This document shows, piece by piece, positions 34,516-44,210 of a DNA stretch of 64,000 nt; within the stretch, counting starts at the first letter, position 1, and each line of letters starts with the position of its first letter. A program made the translations under genes and the position numbers. The notes under the pieces are model-generated. The model worked only from the letters and a program-made list of their open reading frames with translations, made no database searches and was not told where the DNA came from. Source of the stretch: Virgibacillus_O xinjiangensis (GTDB taxonomy: Bacteria > Bacillota > Bacilli > Bacillales > Amphibacillaceae); NCBI RefSeq assembly GCF_042643145.1, contig NZ_JBHRSA010000003.1, forward strand, positions 1 to 64,000. The letters run 5' to 3'.

Positions 34516-34827
34516 ATGCAATTATTTACGAGAGCAGCAACACTTTTCATGATCTCCTTTTTACTCGTCTTCGGCGGGGTTGGCATCTATGCCATGACCT
34601 TGGACTTGGAGCCAGGCGAGAGTATAGGTAAAGGCTGGCATTTGATCAAGAGCCATGCAGTGGAATATGAGGTCGTGAATGGGACAAGGGAAGTAGTTGC
34701 TACTAGTATTCAAGTAGGCAGCGGGATGGTCAACATCTCCTTTCTATTGAGTTCTTCCCTCACCATTCTCTACCTGTTCGTCTTCTTCTTTCGCAAAAGT
34801 GGCAGGAGGACGGCAAGCGGACAGTGA
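34516..34827 (+). CDS. small membrane protein, 103 residues
   Basis: Two hydrophobic helices (about 5-27 and 72-92) flank a polar segment of about 45 residues that would lie outside or inside as a loop. No family recognised. RBS GAAGGGGTG at proper spacing. A terminator follows at 34931. No operon partner. Confidence 0.65.
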   Translation: MQLFTRAATLFMISFLLVFGGVGIYAMTLDLEPGESIGKGWHLIKSHAVEYEVVNGTREVVATSIQVGSGMVNISFLLSSSLTILYLFVFFFRKSGRRTASGQ

Positions 34828-34930
34828 GTCGACATGTTGGCCATGATAAAAGGAGCCGCCGTTCGGCCTTATTTCCCGTCGTTTGTTTGGGCTATTGGTG
34901 CTGGTTCAACAGTAGAGTCCGTTATGAAGG

Positions 34931-34962
34931 GGCGCAATCCTGGAGGGACTGCGCTTTTTTTT
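34931..34962 (+). terminator. terminator after the small membrane protein
   Basis: Stem GGCGCAATCC/GGACTGCGC with eight T. A 69-residue frame running through it (34834-35043) is therefore rejected as a gene. Confidence 0.82.
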
Positions 34963-35001
34963 ACCATTCATCTATTCGGAGCAATACTTCCTATGAGTAT
35001 C

Positions 35002-36216
35002 TTAAATTTGTATGGTCTTGGGAAAGGAATGCAGGCTTTCTAATCTCTGGGTTGAGAAAAAGTTGGAAATGGATATGGAAGCAGCCCCTAGTGCACTGGA
35101 ATATTTGCCAAGAACAGAGAAGTTGACCACCGTATTTTCTTTATGCAGCTCAGACAACCTTTCTTGCAGCACATGCTTGATCGGATTTTCAATCCAGTTG
35201 TTCAGCTGGGATATCCTGTTTCCGATAATGACCATTTCCGGGTTGAAGGTATTGATGACATTGGTCAATCCGATGCCTATATACTCCCCCAGTGTATGCA
35301 AGACGTGCAACACTTTCGGATTCCCCATTTTAGCATCCGCCATGATCTCTTCTAAGCTAATATCTTCCCGATCATTCAAGACCTTCTGTTGCGTTGCATT
35401 TTGTAGAAGAGCATTTTCAGAAGCGTATAATTCCCAGCATCCATGATTCCCACAGGTGCATTTCCGTCCATTTGCTTCTATTGTGAAATGCCCGATTTCT
35501 CCCGATATGCCGGAAGTTCCGGAGTAGAGTTCGTTATGGATGATGATCCCTGCGCCGATCCCGATGCCAATGCTGATATATACCAAATTAGAAATGTCTT
35601 TTCCGGCACCATACAGGTTTTCTCCCCGCGCCCCACAATTTGCCTCGTTCTGGATATATACCGGAATATCGAATTCTCCCTCGATATCGGCTTTCAAGTC
35701 AACTTCGTTCCATTTCAGGTTCGGAGCAAATAAGATTTTTTCGTCCAGATCAACGTAACCAGGAGCCCCGATGCCGATCCCGATCACACCATATGGGCTG
35801 TCTTGCGCTTTCGCCATCAACGATTCAATGATGGCATTCAAAGAACGCTTCACTTCCGTATATTCTGTGCTACTGAGTGGGCTGCTGAGTTCTTCCATGA
35901 TCGTCCCGTTCAGGTCCGTCAACACCCCTAAAATATAATTGACCCCCAAGTCTATCCCGATGGAATAACCTGCATGATTGTTGAAGTACAGCATCACCGG
36001 CTTTCTCCCGCCGCTGGATTGGCCTGACTCCATCTCATTGACGAATGATTCATCAATCAATTCGGAGGCCATCGTTGAAACGGTCGCTTTATTCAATCCG
36101 GTATTTTTAGAGATTTGCGTCCGGGACATGGGACCTTTATTTTTAATGGAATTAAAAACAATAGACTTATTCATTTGTTTCACGAAGTTCTGGTCGCCTG
36201 TTCGCTGTTTTTTCAT
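35002..36216 (-). CDS. xylR: xylose repressor XylR (ROK family)
   Basis: Transcriptional repressor of 404 residues. An N-terminal winged helix (about 15-75, GPMSRTQISKNTGLNKATVSTMASELI) is joined to a ROK sugar-binding domain with the ATP/sugar-type glycine motif GIDLGVNYILGVL and the zinc-site cluster CTCGNHGCWE (about 254-263). In Bacillus, XylR without xylose binds a dyad in front of xylA. A matching dyad lies at 36421-36441 before the divergent xylA. Confidence 0.93.
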   Translation of the reverse strand: MKKQRTGDQNFVKQMNKSIVFNSIKNKGPMSRTQISKNTGLNKATVSTMASELIDESFVNEMESGQSSGGRKPVMLYFNNHAGYSIGIDLGVNYILGVLTDLNGTIMEELSSPLSSTEYTEVKRSLNAIIESLMAKAQDSPYGVIGIGIGAPGYVDLDEKILFAPNLKWNEVDLKADIEGEFDIPVYIQNEANCGARGENLYGAGKDISNLVYISIGIGIGAGIIIHNELYSGTSGISGEIGHFTIEANGRKCTCGNHGCWELYASENALLQNATQQKVLNDREDISLEEIMADAKMGNPKVLHVLHTLGEYIGIGLTNVINTFNPEMVIIGNRISQLNNWIENPIKHVLQERLSELHKENTVVNFSVLGKYSSALGAASISISNFFSTQRLESLHSFPKTIQI

Positions 36217-36332
36217 ATTGTTTTCTCCTTAAAACATCGGTTTTTCTCATTCTACCATAAAAATTCCCAGTGTTTGAGTTATTGTAGCCACTTTGTTTAT
36301 TGATTAATCTAAATGAAAGAATTTAAATGAAT

Positions 36333-36346
36333 TACAAGCGTTTTCA
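36333..36346 (+). promoter_or_regulatory. upstream CcpA cre site
   Basis: TACAAGCGTTTTCA matches TGWAARCGYTWNCW at 12 of 14 positions, between xylR and xylA. Confidence 0.55.
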
Positions 36347-36392
36347 ATGCTAGTTTCGTTGTAAAAATAAAGAAAATAACCGAGAAAATCTA

Positions 36393-36441
36393 TTGACAAC
36401 GTTTACACAAAGATTTAGACTTAGTTTAAAGGTTAAACAAA
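36393..36441 (+). promoter_or_regulatory. xylA promoter with overlapping cre and XylR operator
   Basis: TTGACA, 17 bp, TAGACT (36393-36421) is the promoter. TGACAACGTTTACA (36394-36407) overlaps the -35 box and matches the CcpA cre consensus at 13 of 14 positions. TTAGTTTAA-AGG-TTAAACAAA (36421-36441) is a 9-3-9 dyad immediately after the -10 box and resembles the XylR operator. The arrangement predicts repression by XylR without xylose and by CcpA in glucose. Confidence 0.85.
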
Positions 36442-36477
36442 GTTAGTTACATAACAACAAGAGAGGGAGTTGGAAAT

Positions 36478-37803
36478 ATGAGTTATTTTTCAAATATAGA
36501 CAAGATAAAGTATGAAGGTCCTAAATCGACCAATCCATATGCATTCAAATTTTATAACCCGGAAGAGAAAATCGGTGGAAAAACGATGGAAGAAATGCTT
36601 CGCTTCGGTGTGGCCTACTGGCATACATTCACCGAGGATTTGTCCGATCCATTCGGTGCCAGAACCGCGATACGTCCATGGGATAACTATACGGGTATGG
36701 ATCTGGCCAAGGCACGAGTGGAAGCTGCTTTCGAATTTTTCGAGAAGCTGGATGTCCCTTATTTCTGTTTCCATGATGTCGATATAGCTCCGGAAGGATC
36801 GACATTAAGGGAAACCAACCAAAACCTGGATACGATCGTTTCCATGATCAAAGATTATATGAAAGACAGCAAAACGAAACTGCTTTGGAATACGGCAAAT
36901 AACTTCAGCCATCCTCGTTTTGTCCATGGTGCCGGCTCTTCCAATAATGCGGATGTATTCGCTTACGCTGCAGCAAAAGTGAAGAAAGGCTTGGATATCG
37001 GCAAGGAATTAGGCGCTGAAAACTACGTGTTCTGGGGCGGCCGGGAAGGTTATGAGTCGCTGTTGAATACGGATATGAAACTGGAGATGGACAACCTCGG
37101 ACGTTTCTTCCATATGGCCGTGGACTATGCGAAGGAAATCGGATTCGACGCCCAATTCCTTATCGAACCGAAACCGAAGGAACCGACCACCCACCAATAT
37201 GATTTTGATGTAGCGAGCGGTTATGCATTCTTGCAGCATTATGGTTTGCAGGATCACTTCAAGTTCAATATTGAAGCAAACCACGCAACGTTAGCAGGCC
37301 ATTCGTTCGAACATGAGCTGCGTTACGCTAGAACCCATGACATGTTAGGTTCTGTCGATGCCAACCAAGGACATCCATTACTGGGATGGGATACCGATGA
37401 ATTCCCGACAGACTTGTCTTCTACTGTTCTAGCAATGTATGAGATTATCAAAAACGGTGGCCTTGGCCGGGGCGGATTGAACTTTGATGCGAAGGTGCGA
37501 CGCGGATCGTTTGCTCCCGAGGACTTGTTCCATGCGCATATTGCCGGTATGGACAGCTTTGCAGTCGGCCTGAAAGTCGCCCAGAAACTGGTGGATGACC
37601 GTGTGCTTGATGGACTGGTGGAAGAACGTTATAACAGTTTTGGAAGCGGGATAGGTCTTGCCGTCGTAAATGGAGAGACAGATTTCCGTCAACTTGAAGA
37701 GCATGCACTGGGACTGAAGGAGATCAAGAATGAATCAGGAAAAGTGGAGCAGATCAAAGCTACCATCAACCAATATTTGTTGACGGCTTTTGCAGGTGAA
37801 TAA
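36478..37803 (+). CDS. xylA: xylose isomerase
   Basis: Cytosolic metal-dependent enzyme (441 residues) converting D-xylose to D-xylulose. The catalytic His99-Asp100 is in YFCFHDVDIAPEG, and metal-ligand segments are FLIEPKPKEPTTHQYD and NIEANHATLAGH. Its length and sequence fit the long (group II) isomerases of Bacilli. RBS GAGAGGGAG. First gene of the xyl operon; xylB follows after 27 bp. Confidence 0.96.
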   Translation: MSYFSNIDKIKYEGPKSTNPYAFKFYNPEEKIGGKTMEEMLRFGVAYWHTFTEDLSDPFGARTAIRPWDNYTGMDLAKARVEAAFEFFEKLDVPYFCFHDVDIAPEGSTLRETNQNLDTIVSMIKDYMKDSKTKLLWNTANNFSHPRFVHGAGSSNNADVFAYAAAKVKKGLDIGKELGAENYVFWGGREGYESLLNTDMKLEMDNLGRFFHMAVDYAKEIGFDAQFLIEPKPKEPTTHQYDFDVASGYAFLQHYGLQDHFKFNIEANHATLAGHSFEHELRYARTHDMLGSVDANQGHPLLGWDTDEFPTDLSSTVLAMYEIIKNGGLGRGGLNFDAKVRRGSFAPEDLFHAHIAGMDSFAVGLKVAQKLVDDRVLDGLVEERYNSFGSGIGLAVVNGETDFRQLEEHALGLKEIKNESGKVEQIKATINQYLLTAFAGE

Positions 37804-37830
37804 TCTTTCATATACAGGAGAGGGTTTGCA

Positions 37831-39327
37831 GTGAAATACGTAATTGGAGTCGATCTAGGGACAAGCGCTGTCAAGGTTCTATTAATCAACCAAGATGGCG
37901 TAGTTACTCAGGAAGTTTCCAAAGATTATCCATTATACCAGGAAAGAACTGGATATAGCGAACAGGATCCTAGGGATTGGGTTGATCAGACAATCAAAGC
38001 ATTGTCTGATCTGACCCGTCAATTTGAAGGGGATCCCACGGATATTGAAGGCATCAGTTTTTCTGGTCAGATGCATGGATTGGTGTTGCTGGACGATAGA
38101 AATGAAGTGCTGAGGAATGCGATTCTTTGGAATGATACGCGCACGACTCAAGAATGTAACGAAATTTATGAGCGAGTCGGCAAGGACCGTTTATTGGACA
38201 TAACGAAAAACCTGGCACTCGAGGGATTTACATTACCTAAAATACTTTGGGTCAAAAATAATGAACCAGATCTTTTCAAGGAAGCACAAACATTCGTGTT
38301 ACCAAAAGATTATGTCCGTTATAGACTGACAGACATGCTGCATATGGAATACTCCGACGCAGCAGGTACACTATTAATGGATGTGAAACAGAAAGAGTGG
38401 AGCAGAGAAATTTGTGAAACGCTTGATATACATCCGGATATCTGTCCACCATTGGTCCACTCGTTTGACGAAGTAGGAACAATCACTTCTGAAGTGGCAG
38501 AAATGACTGGCCTGAACCCTTCCACCCGAGTATTTGCCGGTGGAGCAGACAATGCCTGTGGCGCAATAGGGGCAGGGATCTTGGAAGAAGGAAAGACAAT
38601 GGCAAGCATCGGTACTTCAGGTGTAGTCCTTTCATATGAAGAAAGCGGTGACAAAGACTTTCAAGGGAAAGCTCATTATTTCAATCATGGTACTCGGGAC
38701 GGCTACTATACCATGGGGGTGACACTAGCTGCGGGCTACAGTCTGTCATGGTTCAAGGATGTGTTCGCCAAGGATGTCGCTTTTGAGGAATTGCTAGCTG
38801 AGGTTGATACTGTACCTCCAGGTTCTAATGGCCTGTTGTTCACGCCATACATAGTTGGAGAAAGAACCCCGCATGTCGACCCAGACATCCGCGGTAGCTT
38901 TATCGGAATGGATGCTTCCCACCGCATGGAACATTTTGCTCGTTCTGTTATGGAAGGGATTACATTTTCCTTGAAGGAATCACTCGAAATCTTTCGGGAG
39001 AGCGGAAAAACCATTGATACAGTCGTTTCCATCGGTGGTGGTGCTAAAAACGAGAGCTGGCTTCAACTCCAGGCGGATATTTTCAATACCAGAGTCGTCA
39101 AATTGACGAGTGAGCAAGGGCCTGGGATGGGGGCCGCCATGTTGGCTGCATATGGCTGCGGCTGGTTCGAGACGCTCAACCACTGTGCGGATGCATTCCT
39201 GAAGGAAGAAAAAATCTATGAGCCGAATGTTGAAAACGCAACCATCTATGAGGAATTATTCGAACTATACCAGCAAGTCTATTCCTCGACAGCCTCGTTG
39301 AATCGTAAATTGATGGATTATCGATGA
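37831..39327 (+). CDS. xylB: xylulokinase
   Basis: FGGY-family kinase (498 residues) that phosphorylates D-xylulose to xylulose 5-phosphate for the pentose phosphate pathway. The N-terminal phosphate motif is GVDLGTSAVK; the substrate segment is GQMHGLVLLD; the signature near the C-terminal ATP site is GGGAKNESWLQLQADIF. The start codon is GTG at 37831 after AGGAGAGGG. Confidence 0.95.
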   Translation: MKYVIGVDLGTSAVKVLLINQDGVVTQEVSKDYPLYQERTGYSEQDPRDWVDQTIKALSDLTRQFEGDPTDIEGISFSGQMHGLVLLDDRNEVLRNAILWNDTRTTQECNEIYERVGKDRLLDITKNLALEGFTLPKILWVKNNEPDLFKEAQTFVLPKDYVRYRLTDMLHMEYSDAAGTLLMDVKQKEWSREICETLDIHPDICPPLVHSFDEVGTITSEVAEMTGLNPSTRVFAGGADNACGAIGAGILEEGKTMASIGTSGVVLSYEESGDKDFQGKAHYFNHGTRDGYYTMGVTLAAGYSLSWFKDVFAKDVAFEELLAEVDTVPPGSNGLLFTPYIVGERTPHVDPDIRGSFIGMDASHRMEHFARSVMEGITFSLKESLEIFRESGKTIDTVVSIGGGAKNESWLQLQADIFNTRVVKLTSEQGPGMGAAMLAAYGCGWFETLNHCADAFLKEEKIYEPNVENATIYEELFELYQQVYSSTASLNRKLMDYR

Positions 39328-39476
39328 TTTAGTTGGGTTCAGGTAAGCCGGGGGATTGGAAGGGTGGAGCAAAGGATGCCCTCCATTACCAGCCGGTGGG
39401 GCAATCAACGTTTACTACTACATGTCCAGCAGCCAGCACCAGGTGTCAAAAGGGCCATAAAAAAGGTGGGATAAAT

Positions 39477-40892
39477 ATGGAGATCAAAGAACCAAAAGTA
39501 AATGATCATCACATCGTGAACACGTACAAACTGAAAATGAGTGAGAAGTTGACGTTCGGTTTAGGAGATTTCGGCGCCAATTACAGCTGGACGTTTATCG
39601 CTTCCTTTATAATCATTTATATGACGGACATAGTAGGCATCGGTGCTGGGATAATTGGTACCATCATTTTCATTTCCCGCATTACGGACGGGGTTTCCGA
39701 TTTGTTTATGGGAACGGTGATCGATAATACTAAAGCAAAAATGGGGAAAGCGAAACCTTGGGTGTTTTATACGGCTCCCATTTTAGGCTTATTGACATTT
39801 TTGCTGTTCAATGTGCCGGATGCCCTGGGGCAGACAGGGAAGATCGTGTATATAGCTGTCGTCTATACATTGATCTCGACTATTTTCTATACTGCTAACA
39901 ATGTTGCTTATTCATCCCTGACTTCGTTTATGACGAATGATAAAAAAGACCGTGTGTCTTTAGGGAGTATCCGCTTTATCTTTGCGAATATTGCAGTGTT
40001 GTCCATCACCACCTTTACGACGTTCCTTGTAGATGGATTTGGCGGCGGACAACAAGGTTGGACGATTACCGCAGCGATTTACGGCTTGCTATGTGCGCTT
40101 CCTTTGATGGCTACTGGGTGGTTTGTGAAAGAAAGGAATATTGCCGAGAAGAAAAATGATCAACATAAAGCGTCATTTACCATCATTATGAAAGTCCTCT
40201 TCAAAGACAAATACTTTATCTTAACGCTGGTTCTGTATCTTCTATGGTATTTGAGACAAACAGAAAATGGCGTAAGAGTGTACTATGCAACCTATGTGTT
40301 TGATGAGCCTAATGTCATGGCTTTGCTGAGTACGGCTGCACTGTTGCCTATGATCATCGGCCTGCTCTTTGCTCCGAAAATTGCCGGCAAGTTTGGTGTA
40401 AGAAAAAGCGTGAATATGGGCTTGGCCATTTCCGTGATTTCCTACATCATCATGACGTTATTCTCCGAAAGCCTGACCATGCTATTGATCGGGTTGGTTA
40501 TAAACGCCCTTGGTCTAGTACCTTTACAAGCAGCTCTTAGCGCTATTGTAGCGGATGTCGGGGACTTGGTCTATTGGAAGACAGGAGTGCCGGTTCAAGG
40601 TTCTGTATTCAGCTTGACCAGCGCTGGCATGAAGATAGGGTCGGGGCTGCAAGCAGCTATTGTCGGTTGGGCTCTGTCAATTGGCGGTTATGTTGCAGGG
40701 GCATCGACCCAGCCGGACAGTTCCATTGCTGCCATGAAAACCATGCTGATCTATTCCCCCTTCCTGATGGTTGTCCTGATGATCATCACAATGGCTTCGT
40801 TGAATTATGAAAAATTCATCCCAATTGTCAAAAGGGAAATTCAAGAAGGAAGAGTCGGAAAGGATCGTACCGAACACCTAATAAACTATTAG
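39477..40892 (+). CDS. GPH-family xyloside/xylo-oligosaccharide transporter
   Basis: Membrane symporter of 471 residues with 12 helices, of the glycoside-pentoside-hexuronide:cation family (XynP/XynC-like). An early motif is FGLGDFGANYSWTFIA and a conserved ITDGVSDLFMGTVIDNT follows helix 2. The start at 39477 follows AAAAAGGTGGG; the frame extends to 39333 without a site. A gap of about 150 bp separates it from xylB. It sits before a GH43 xylosidase, so the cargo is probably xylobiose or short xylo-oligosaccharides. Confidence 0.85.
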   Translation: MEIKEPKVNDHHIVNTYKLKMSEKLTFGLGDFGANYSWTFIASFIIIYMTDIVGIGAGIIGTIIFISRITDGVSDLFMGTVIDNTKAKMGKAKPWVFYTAPILGLLTFLLFNVPDALGQTGKIVYIAVVYTLISTIFYTANNVAYSSLTSFMTNDKKDRVSLGSIRFIFANIAVLSITTFTTFLVDGFGGGQQGWTITAAIYGLLCALPLMATGWFVKERNIAEKKNDQHKASFTIIMKVLFKDKYFILTLVLYLLWYLRQTENGVRVYYATYVFDEPNVMALLSTAALLPMIIGLLFAPKIAGKFGVRKSVNMGLAISVISYIIMTLFSESLTMLLIGLVINALGLVPLQAALSAIVADVGDLVYWKTGVPVQGSVFSLTSAGMKIGSGLQAAIVGWALSIGGYVAGASTQPDSSIAAMKTMLIYSPFLMVVLMIITMASLNYEKFIPIVKREIQEGRVGKDRTEHLINY

Positions 40893-40917
40893 AAACTTAT
40901 CTTAGGAGGCAAACTAC

Positions 40918-42525
40918 ATGACTACCATAAAGAATCCGATTTTGACTGGTTTCCATCCAGACCCCAGTATTTGCCGGGCAGGCGAAGACTATTATATTGC
41001 CGTATCCACATTTGAATGGTTTCCTGGTGTAGGAATTTACCATTCAAAGGATTTGAAAAACTGGAGGCTCATTTCAAGGCCGCTGAACCGGATGAGCCAA
41101 CTGGATATGAGGGGGAATCCTGATTCTGGAGGAGTCTGGGCACCTCAATTATCTTACCATGATGGAAAGTTCTGGCTCATCTATACGGATGTGAAGGTGA
41201 CGGATGGCCAATGGAAAGATTGTCATAACTACTTGGTAACTTGTGACGAAATTGATGGAGAATGGACAGAGCCTGTATATCTGAACAGTTCAGGGTTTGA
41301 CCCATCCTTATTCCATGATGAGGACGGAAAGAAATATCTAGTCAACATGCTCTGGGATCCCCGAGTAGGGAATCATAACTTTTACGGGATTGTAATGCAA
41401 GAATATGATCATGAACAGAAAAAGCTGGTAGGGAAGGCAGAGGTCATCTTCAAAGGGACGGATGTAAAATTAACAGAAGCCCCTCATATTTATAAAATAG
41501 GTGAATATTACTATCTGTTAACCGCAGAGGGCGGAACAAAGTATGATCATATGGCTACCATTGCAAGGTCGAAGCAATTGAAGGGACCATATGAAGTTCA
41601 TCCTGATAATCCTTTGATTACTTCCTGGCCATACCCGCGAAATCCATTACAGAAAGCAGGGCATGCTTCCATTGTCCAAACCCATACGGATGAGTGGTTC
41701 CTGGTCCATCTCACTGGGCGCCCATTACCTGAAGAAAGCCAACCTTTATTGGATCCACGGGGGTATTGCCCGCTTGGCCGTGAAACAGCCATTCAACGAT
41801 TGGAATGGGCTGACGGCTGGCCATATGTTGTAGGCGGTAATGAGCCATCCTTGGAAGTGCAAGGTCCTGATATAGAAGAGGTGAAATGGGAGCAGGAATA
41901 TCCAGAGAAGGATGAGTTCAACAGCCATGAATTGAACGCTCATTTTCAAACCCTCCGTATCCCGTTGGAGGAAGATGCCCTATCACTTGAAGATCAACCA
42001 GGACATCTCCGTCTATACGGAAAGGATTCACTGACATCCAAGTTCAAACAAGCCTTCGTAGCAAGACGCTGGCAGCATTTTGCATTCATGGCAGAAACAA
42101 AGGTGTCTTTCCATCCGGATACTTTCCAACAAGGTGCCGGTCTCGTCAACTATTATAATACGGAAAATTGGTCGGCACTGCAGATTACTTGGGATGAAGA
42201 GAAGGGGAGAATTCTTCAGCTTACAACCTGTGACAATTTTACATTCGACCAACCTCTAAAAAAGAATGTGATTGTCATTCCAGAAGATCAAGCGTATGTA
42301 TATATGCGTGCAGAAGTGGATGTCAATACGTATCATTATTCCTATTCATTCGATGGAGAAAATTGGTCGGCAATTCCGATCGACTTGTATTCCTATAAGC
42401 TGTCGGATGATTATATTCGGGGCGGCGGATTCTTTACGGGTGCATTTGTCGGGATGCAATGCCAAGATACTTCTGGACAAAACAGGCCTGCTGATTTCGA
42501 TTACTTTATCTATAAAGAGAAATAA
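40918..42525 (+). CDS. xynB: GH43 beta-xylosidase
   Basis: Cytosolic glycoside hydrolase (535 residues) releasing xylose from xylo-oligosaccharides. The N-terminal five-bladed propeller has the GH43 triad: base Asp15 (HPDPS), pKa-tuning Asp128 (SSGFDPS) and acid Glu187 (LTEAPH). A C-terminal beta-sandwich of about 200 residues follows, as in the selenomonad/Bacillus XynB type. No signal peptide, consistent with uptake of oligomers by the preceding transporter. RBS AGGAGG. Confidence 0.93.
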   Translation: MTTIKNPILTGFHPDPSICRAGEDYYIAVSTFEWFPGVGIYHSKDLKNWRLISRPLNRMSQLDMRGNPDSGGVWAPQLSYHDGKFWLIYTDVKVTDGQWKDCHNYLVTCDEIDGEWTEPVYLNSSGFDPSLFHDEDGKKYLVNMLWDPRVGNHNFYGIVMQEYDHEQKKLVGKAEVIFKGTDVKLTEAPHIYKIGEYYYLLTAEGGTKYDHMATIARSKQLKGPYEVHPDNPLITSWPYPRNPLQKAGHASIVQTHTDEWFLVHLTGRPLPEESQPLLDPRGYCPLGRETAIQRLEWADGWPYVVGGNEPSLEVQGPDIEEVKWEQEYPEKDEFNSHELNAHFQTLRIPLEEDALSLEDQPGHLRLYGKDSLTSKFKQAFVARRWQHFAFMAETKVSFHPDTFQQGAGLVNYYNTENWSALQITWDEEKGRILQLTTCDNFTFDQPLKKNVIVIPEDQAYVYMRAEVDVNTYHYSYSFDGENWSAIPIDLYSYKLSDDYIRGGGFFTGAFVGMQCQDTSGQNRPADFDYFIYKEK

Positions 42526-42682
42526 GTGGGTGAGGTGTAGAGGGCTGTCAATAGAAATTGGCAGCCTGCTTTCATACTTGCAAGGTGATGGCGATATGGG
42601 AATACGTACAGAAACAGTAGAGTAACTGGAAACTATTTAAATTCTATTGTTTCTACATATGTCCAGATGAGAAGGGGGGGCA

Positions 42683-42719
42683 GTGAGAGGGTGGAAATGC
42701 CTCTCACAGGATTATGAGA
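42683..42719 (+). promoter_or_regulatory. hairpin and six-codon leader before the sugar porter
   Basis: GTGAGAGG (42683-42690) and CCTCTCAC (42700-42707) form a perfect 8-bp stem with a nine-base loop. The good ribosome site GAGGGTGG lies in it and serves an ATG at 42697 whose frame reads MPLTGL and stops at TGA, overlapping the porter's ATG (ATGA). The porter itself has only a weak site. Its translation may depend on reading this leader. Confidence 0.4.
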
Positions 42720-44147
42720 AAGTTACATAGTAATAATTATGTCTTTTCTATTGCGTTGATTGCAGCTTTGGGTGGATTGCTATTTGGTTATGATACGGCT
42801 GTCATATCCGGTGCTGAACAGTCCGTGCAAATTTATTTAATTGATAACTTGGGTTTAAGTTCATTTGTACACGGTTTAACCGTTTCTAGTGCACTGATCG
42901 GCTGTATCATCGGTGGTTTGTTGTCAGGTTTCTTCTCCAATAATTTTGGAAGAAGAAATTCCTTGATTATAGCTGCTACCTTATTCTTTATCTCAGCTTT
43001 AGGATCTGCTTATCCAGAGTTCTTGTTTTTTGAGGTTGATAACCCAACCATAGGGCTATTAGTAATGTTTAATTTCTATAGAATAATAGGTGGGATAGGG
43101 GTCGGTATAGCCTCAGCCACTGCCCCAACCTATATTGGAGAGATTGCTCCCCAGGGGATCAGGGGAACACTTGTCTCTTGGTATCAATTTGCTGTCATCT
43201 TTGGGCAGCTAGTCGTTTATTTTGTGAATTGGGGAATTGCGAGCGGGCAATCAACTGCATGGGTGAATGACATAGGCTGGAGATATATGTTCGCTTCAGA
43301 AGTCATACCAGCATTATTATTCTTTGTCCTTTTATTCTACGTACCAGAAACTCCAAGGTATTTGGCATCTAAAAATAGAGAGCGTGAAGCTCTAGGCATA
43401 TTATCCAGAATTAATGGTTCCAAAGAGAAGGCTAAAGAGGTGTTGAGTGATATAAACGAATCTCTAGCTTCCAGGGACTCTACTGGAAGATTATTTTCTT
43501 TTGGAAAAACCGTCGTTGTTGTAGGGATCATGCTTTCCATATTCCAACAATTCGTTGGTATTAATGTAGCTTTATATTATGCCCCGCGAATCTTTGAAAG
43601 CATGGGTGCTGGGGGAAATGCTTCCATGCTTCAAACCGTCATTATGGGGGTTGTTAATGTAGGGTTTACTGTAATAGCTATCCGTAAAGTGGATAAATGG
43701 GGTCGTAAGCCGCTCTTAATGGTTGGTTCCATTGGCATGGCCATTGGAATGTTCGGGGTCGCTTTATTAGCTCAGAATGAAGTCTTCGGGTTGTGGACGT
43801 TGTTCTTTATCATCATTTATACAGCCTCCTTTATGATGTCCTGGGGTCCGATTTGTTGGGTCTTGTTATCTGAGATATTCCCGAACAAAATTAGAGGGCA
43901 GGCTATGGCTATAGCAGTTGCAGCTCAATGGGCGGCAAACTTCTTCATCTCCTCCACCTACCCAGCAATGATCGATATTAGCGGTGGATTGACATACGGA
44001 TTTTACGGTTTAATGAGTGTGATTTCCGCTATCTTCGTATGGAAGATGGTACCTGAAACAAAAGGGAGATCTCTGGAACAGCTGGAGAATTTATGGAGGA
44101 AAGGAAGAAAAGAACCATTAACTTCTGTGGAAGCAAGCAACCGATAA
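42714..44147 (+). CDS. xylE: sugar:proton symporter, XylE-like
   Basis: Major-facilitator sugar porter of 477 residues, 12 helices. Sugar porter signatures: GGLLFGYDTAVISGA in helix 1, RIIGGIGVGIASATAPTYIGE before helix 5, PETPRYL at the mid-loop, and VPETKGRSLE at the end. The QSTAWVNDIGWRYMFASE stretch is shared with E. coli XylE, so D-xylose is the best guess. The gene is visibly more AT-rich than the glt or cad genes. Translation appears coupled to a short leader frame. It belongs to the xyl locus but is separated from xynB by about 190 bp. Confidence 0.82.
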   Translation: MRKLHSNNYVFSIALIAALGGLLFGYDTAVISGAEQSVQIYLIDNLGLSSFVHGLTVSSALIGCIIGGLLSGFFSNNFGRRNSLIIAATLFFISALGSAYPEFLFFEVDNPTIGLLVMFNFYRIIGGIGVGIASATAPTYIGEIAPQGIRGTLVSWYQFAVIFGQLVVYFVNWGIASGQSTAWVNDIGWRYMFASEVIPALLFFVLLFYVPETPRYLASKNREREALGILSRINGSKEKAKEVLSDINESLASRDSTGRLFSFGKTVVVVGIMLSIFQQFVGINVALYYAPRIFESMGAGGNASMLQTVIMGVVNVGFTVIAIRKVDKWGRKPLLMVGSIGMAIGMFGVALLAQNEVFGLWTLFFIIIYTASFMMSWGPICWVLLSEIFPNKIRGQAMAIAVAAQWAANFFISSTYPAMIDISGGLTYGFYGLMSVISAIFVWKMVPETKGRSLEQLENLWRKGRKEPLTSVEASNR

Positions 44148-44210
44148 AAATAAGATTTAAAAGTAGGAGAGGCGTTGATCCTCTCTTACTGTTGGAATGG
44201 AGATGTTTTG

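Noticed and set aside
34834..35043. 69-residue hydrophobic frame
   Set aside because: A strong terminator hairpin with eight T lies inside it, the ribosome site is weak, and it runs into xylR.
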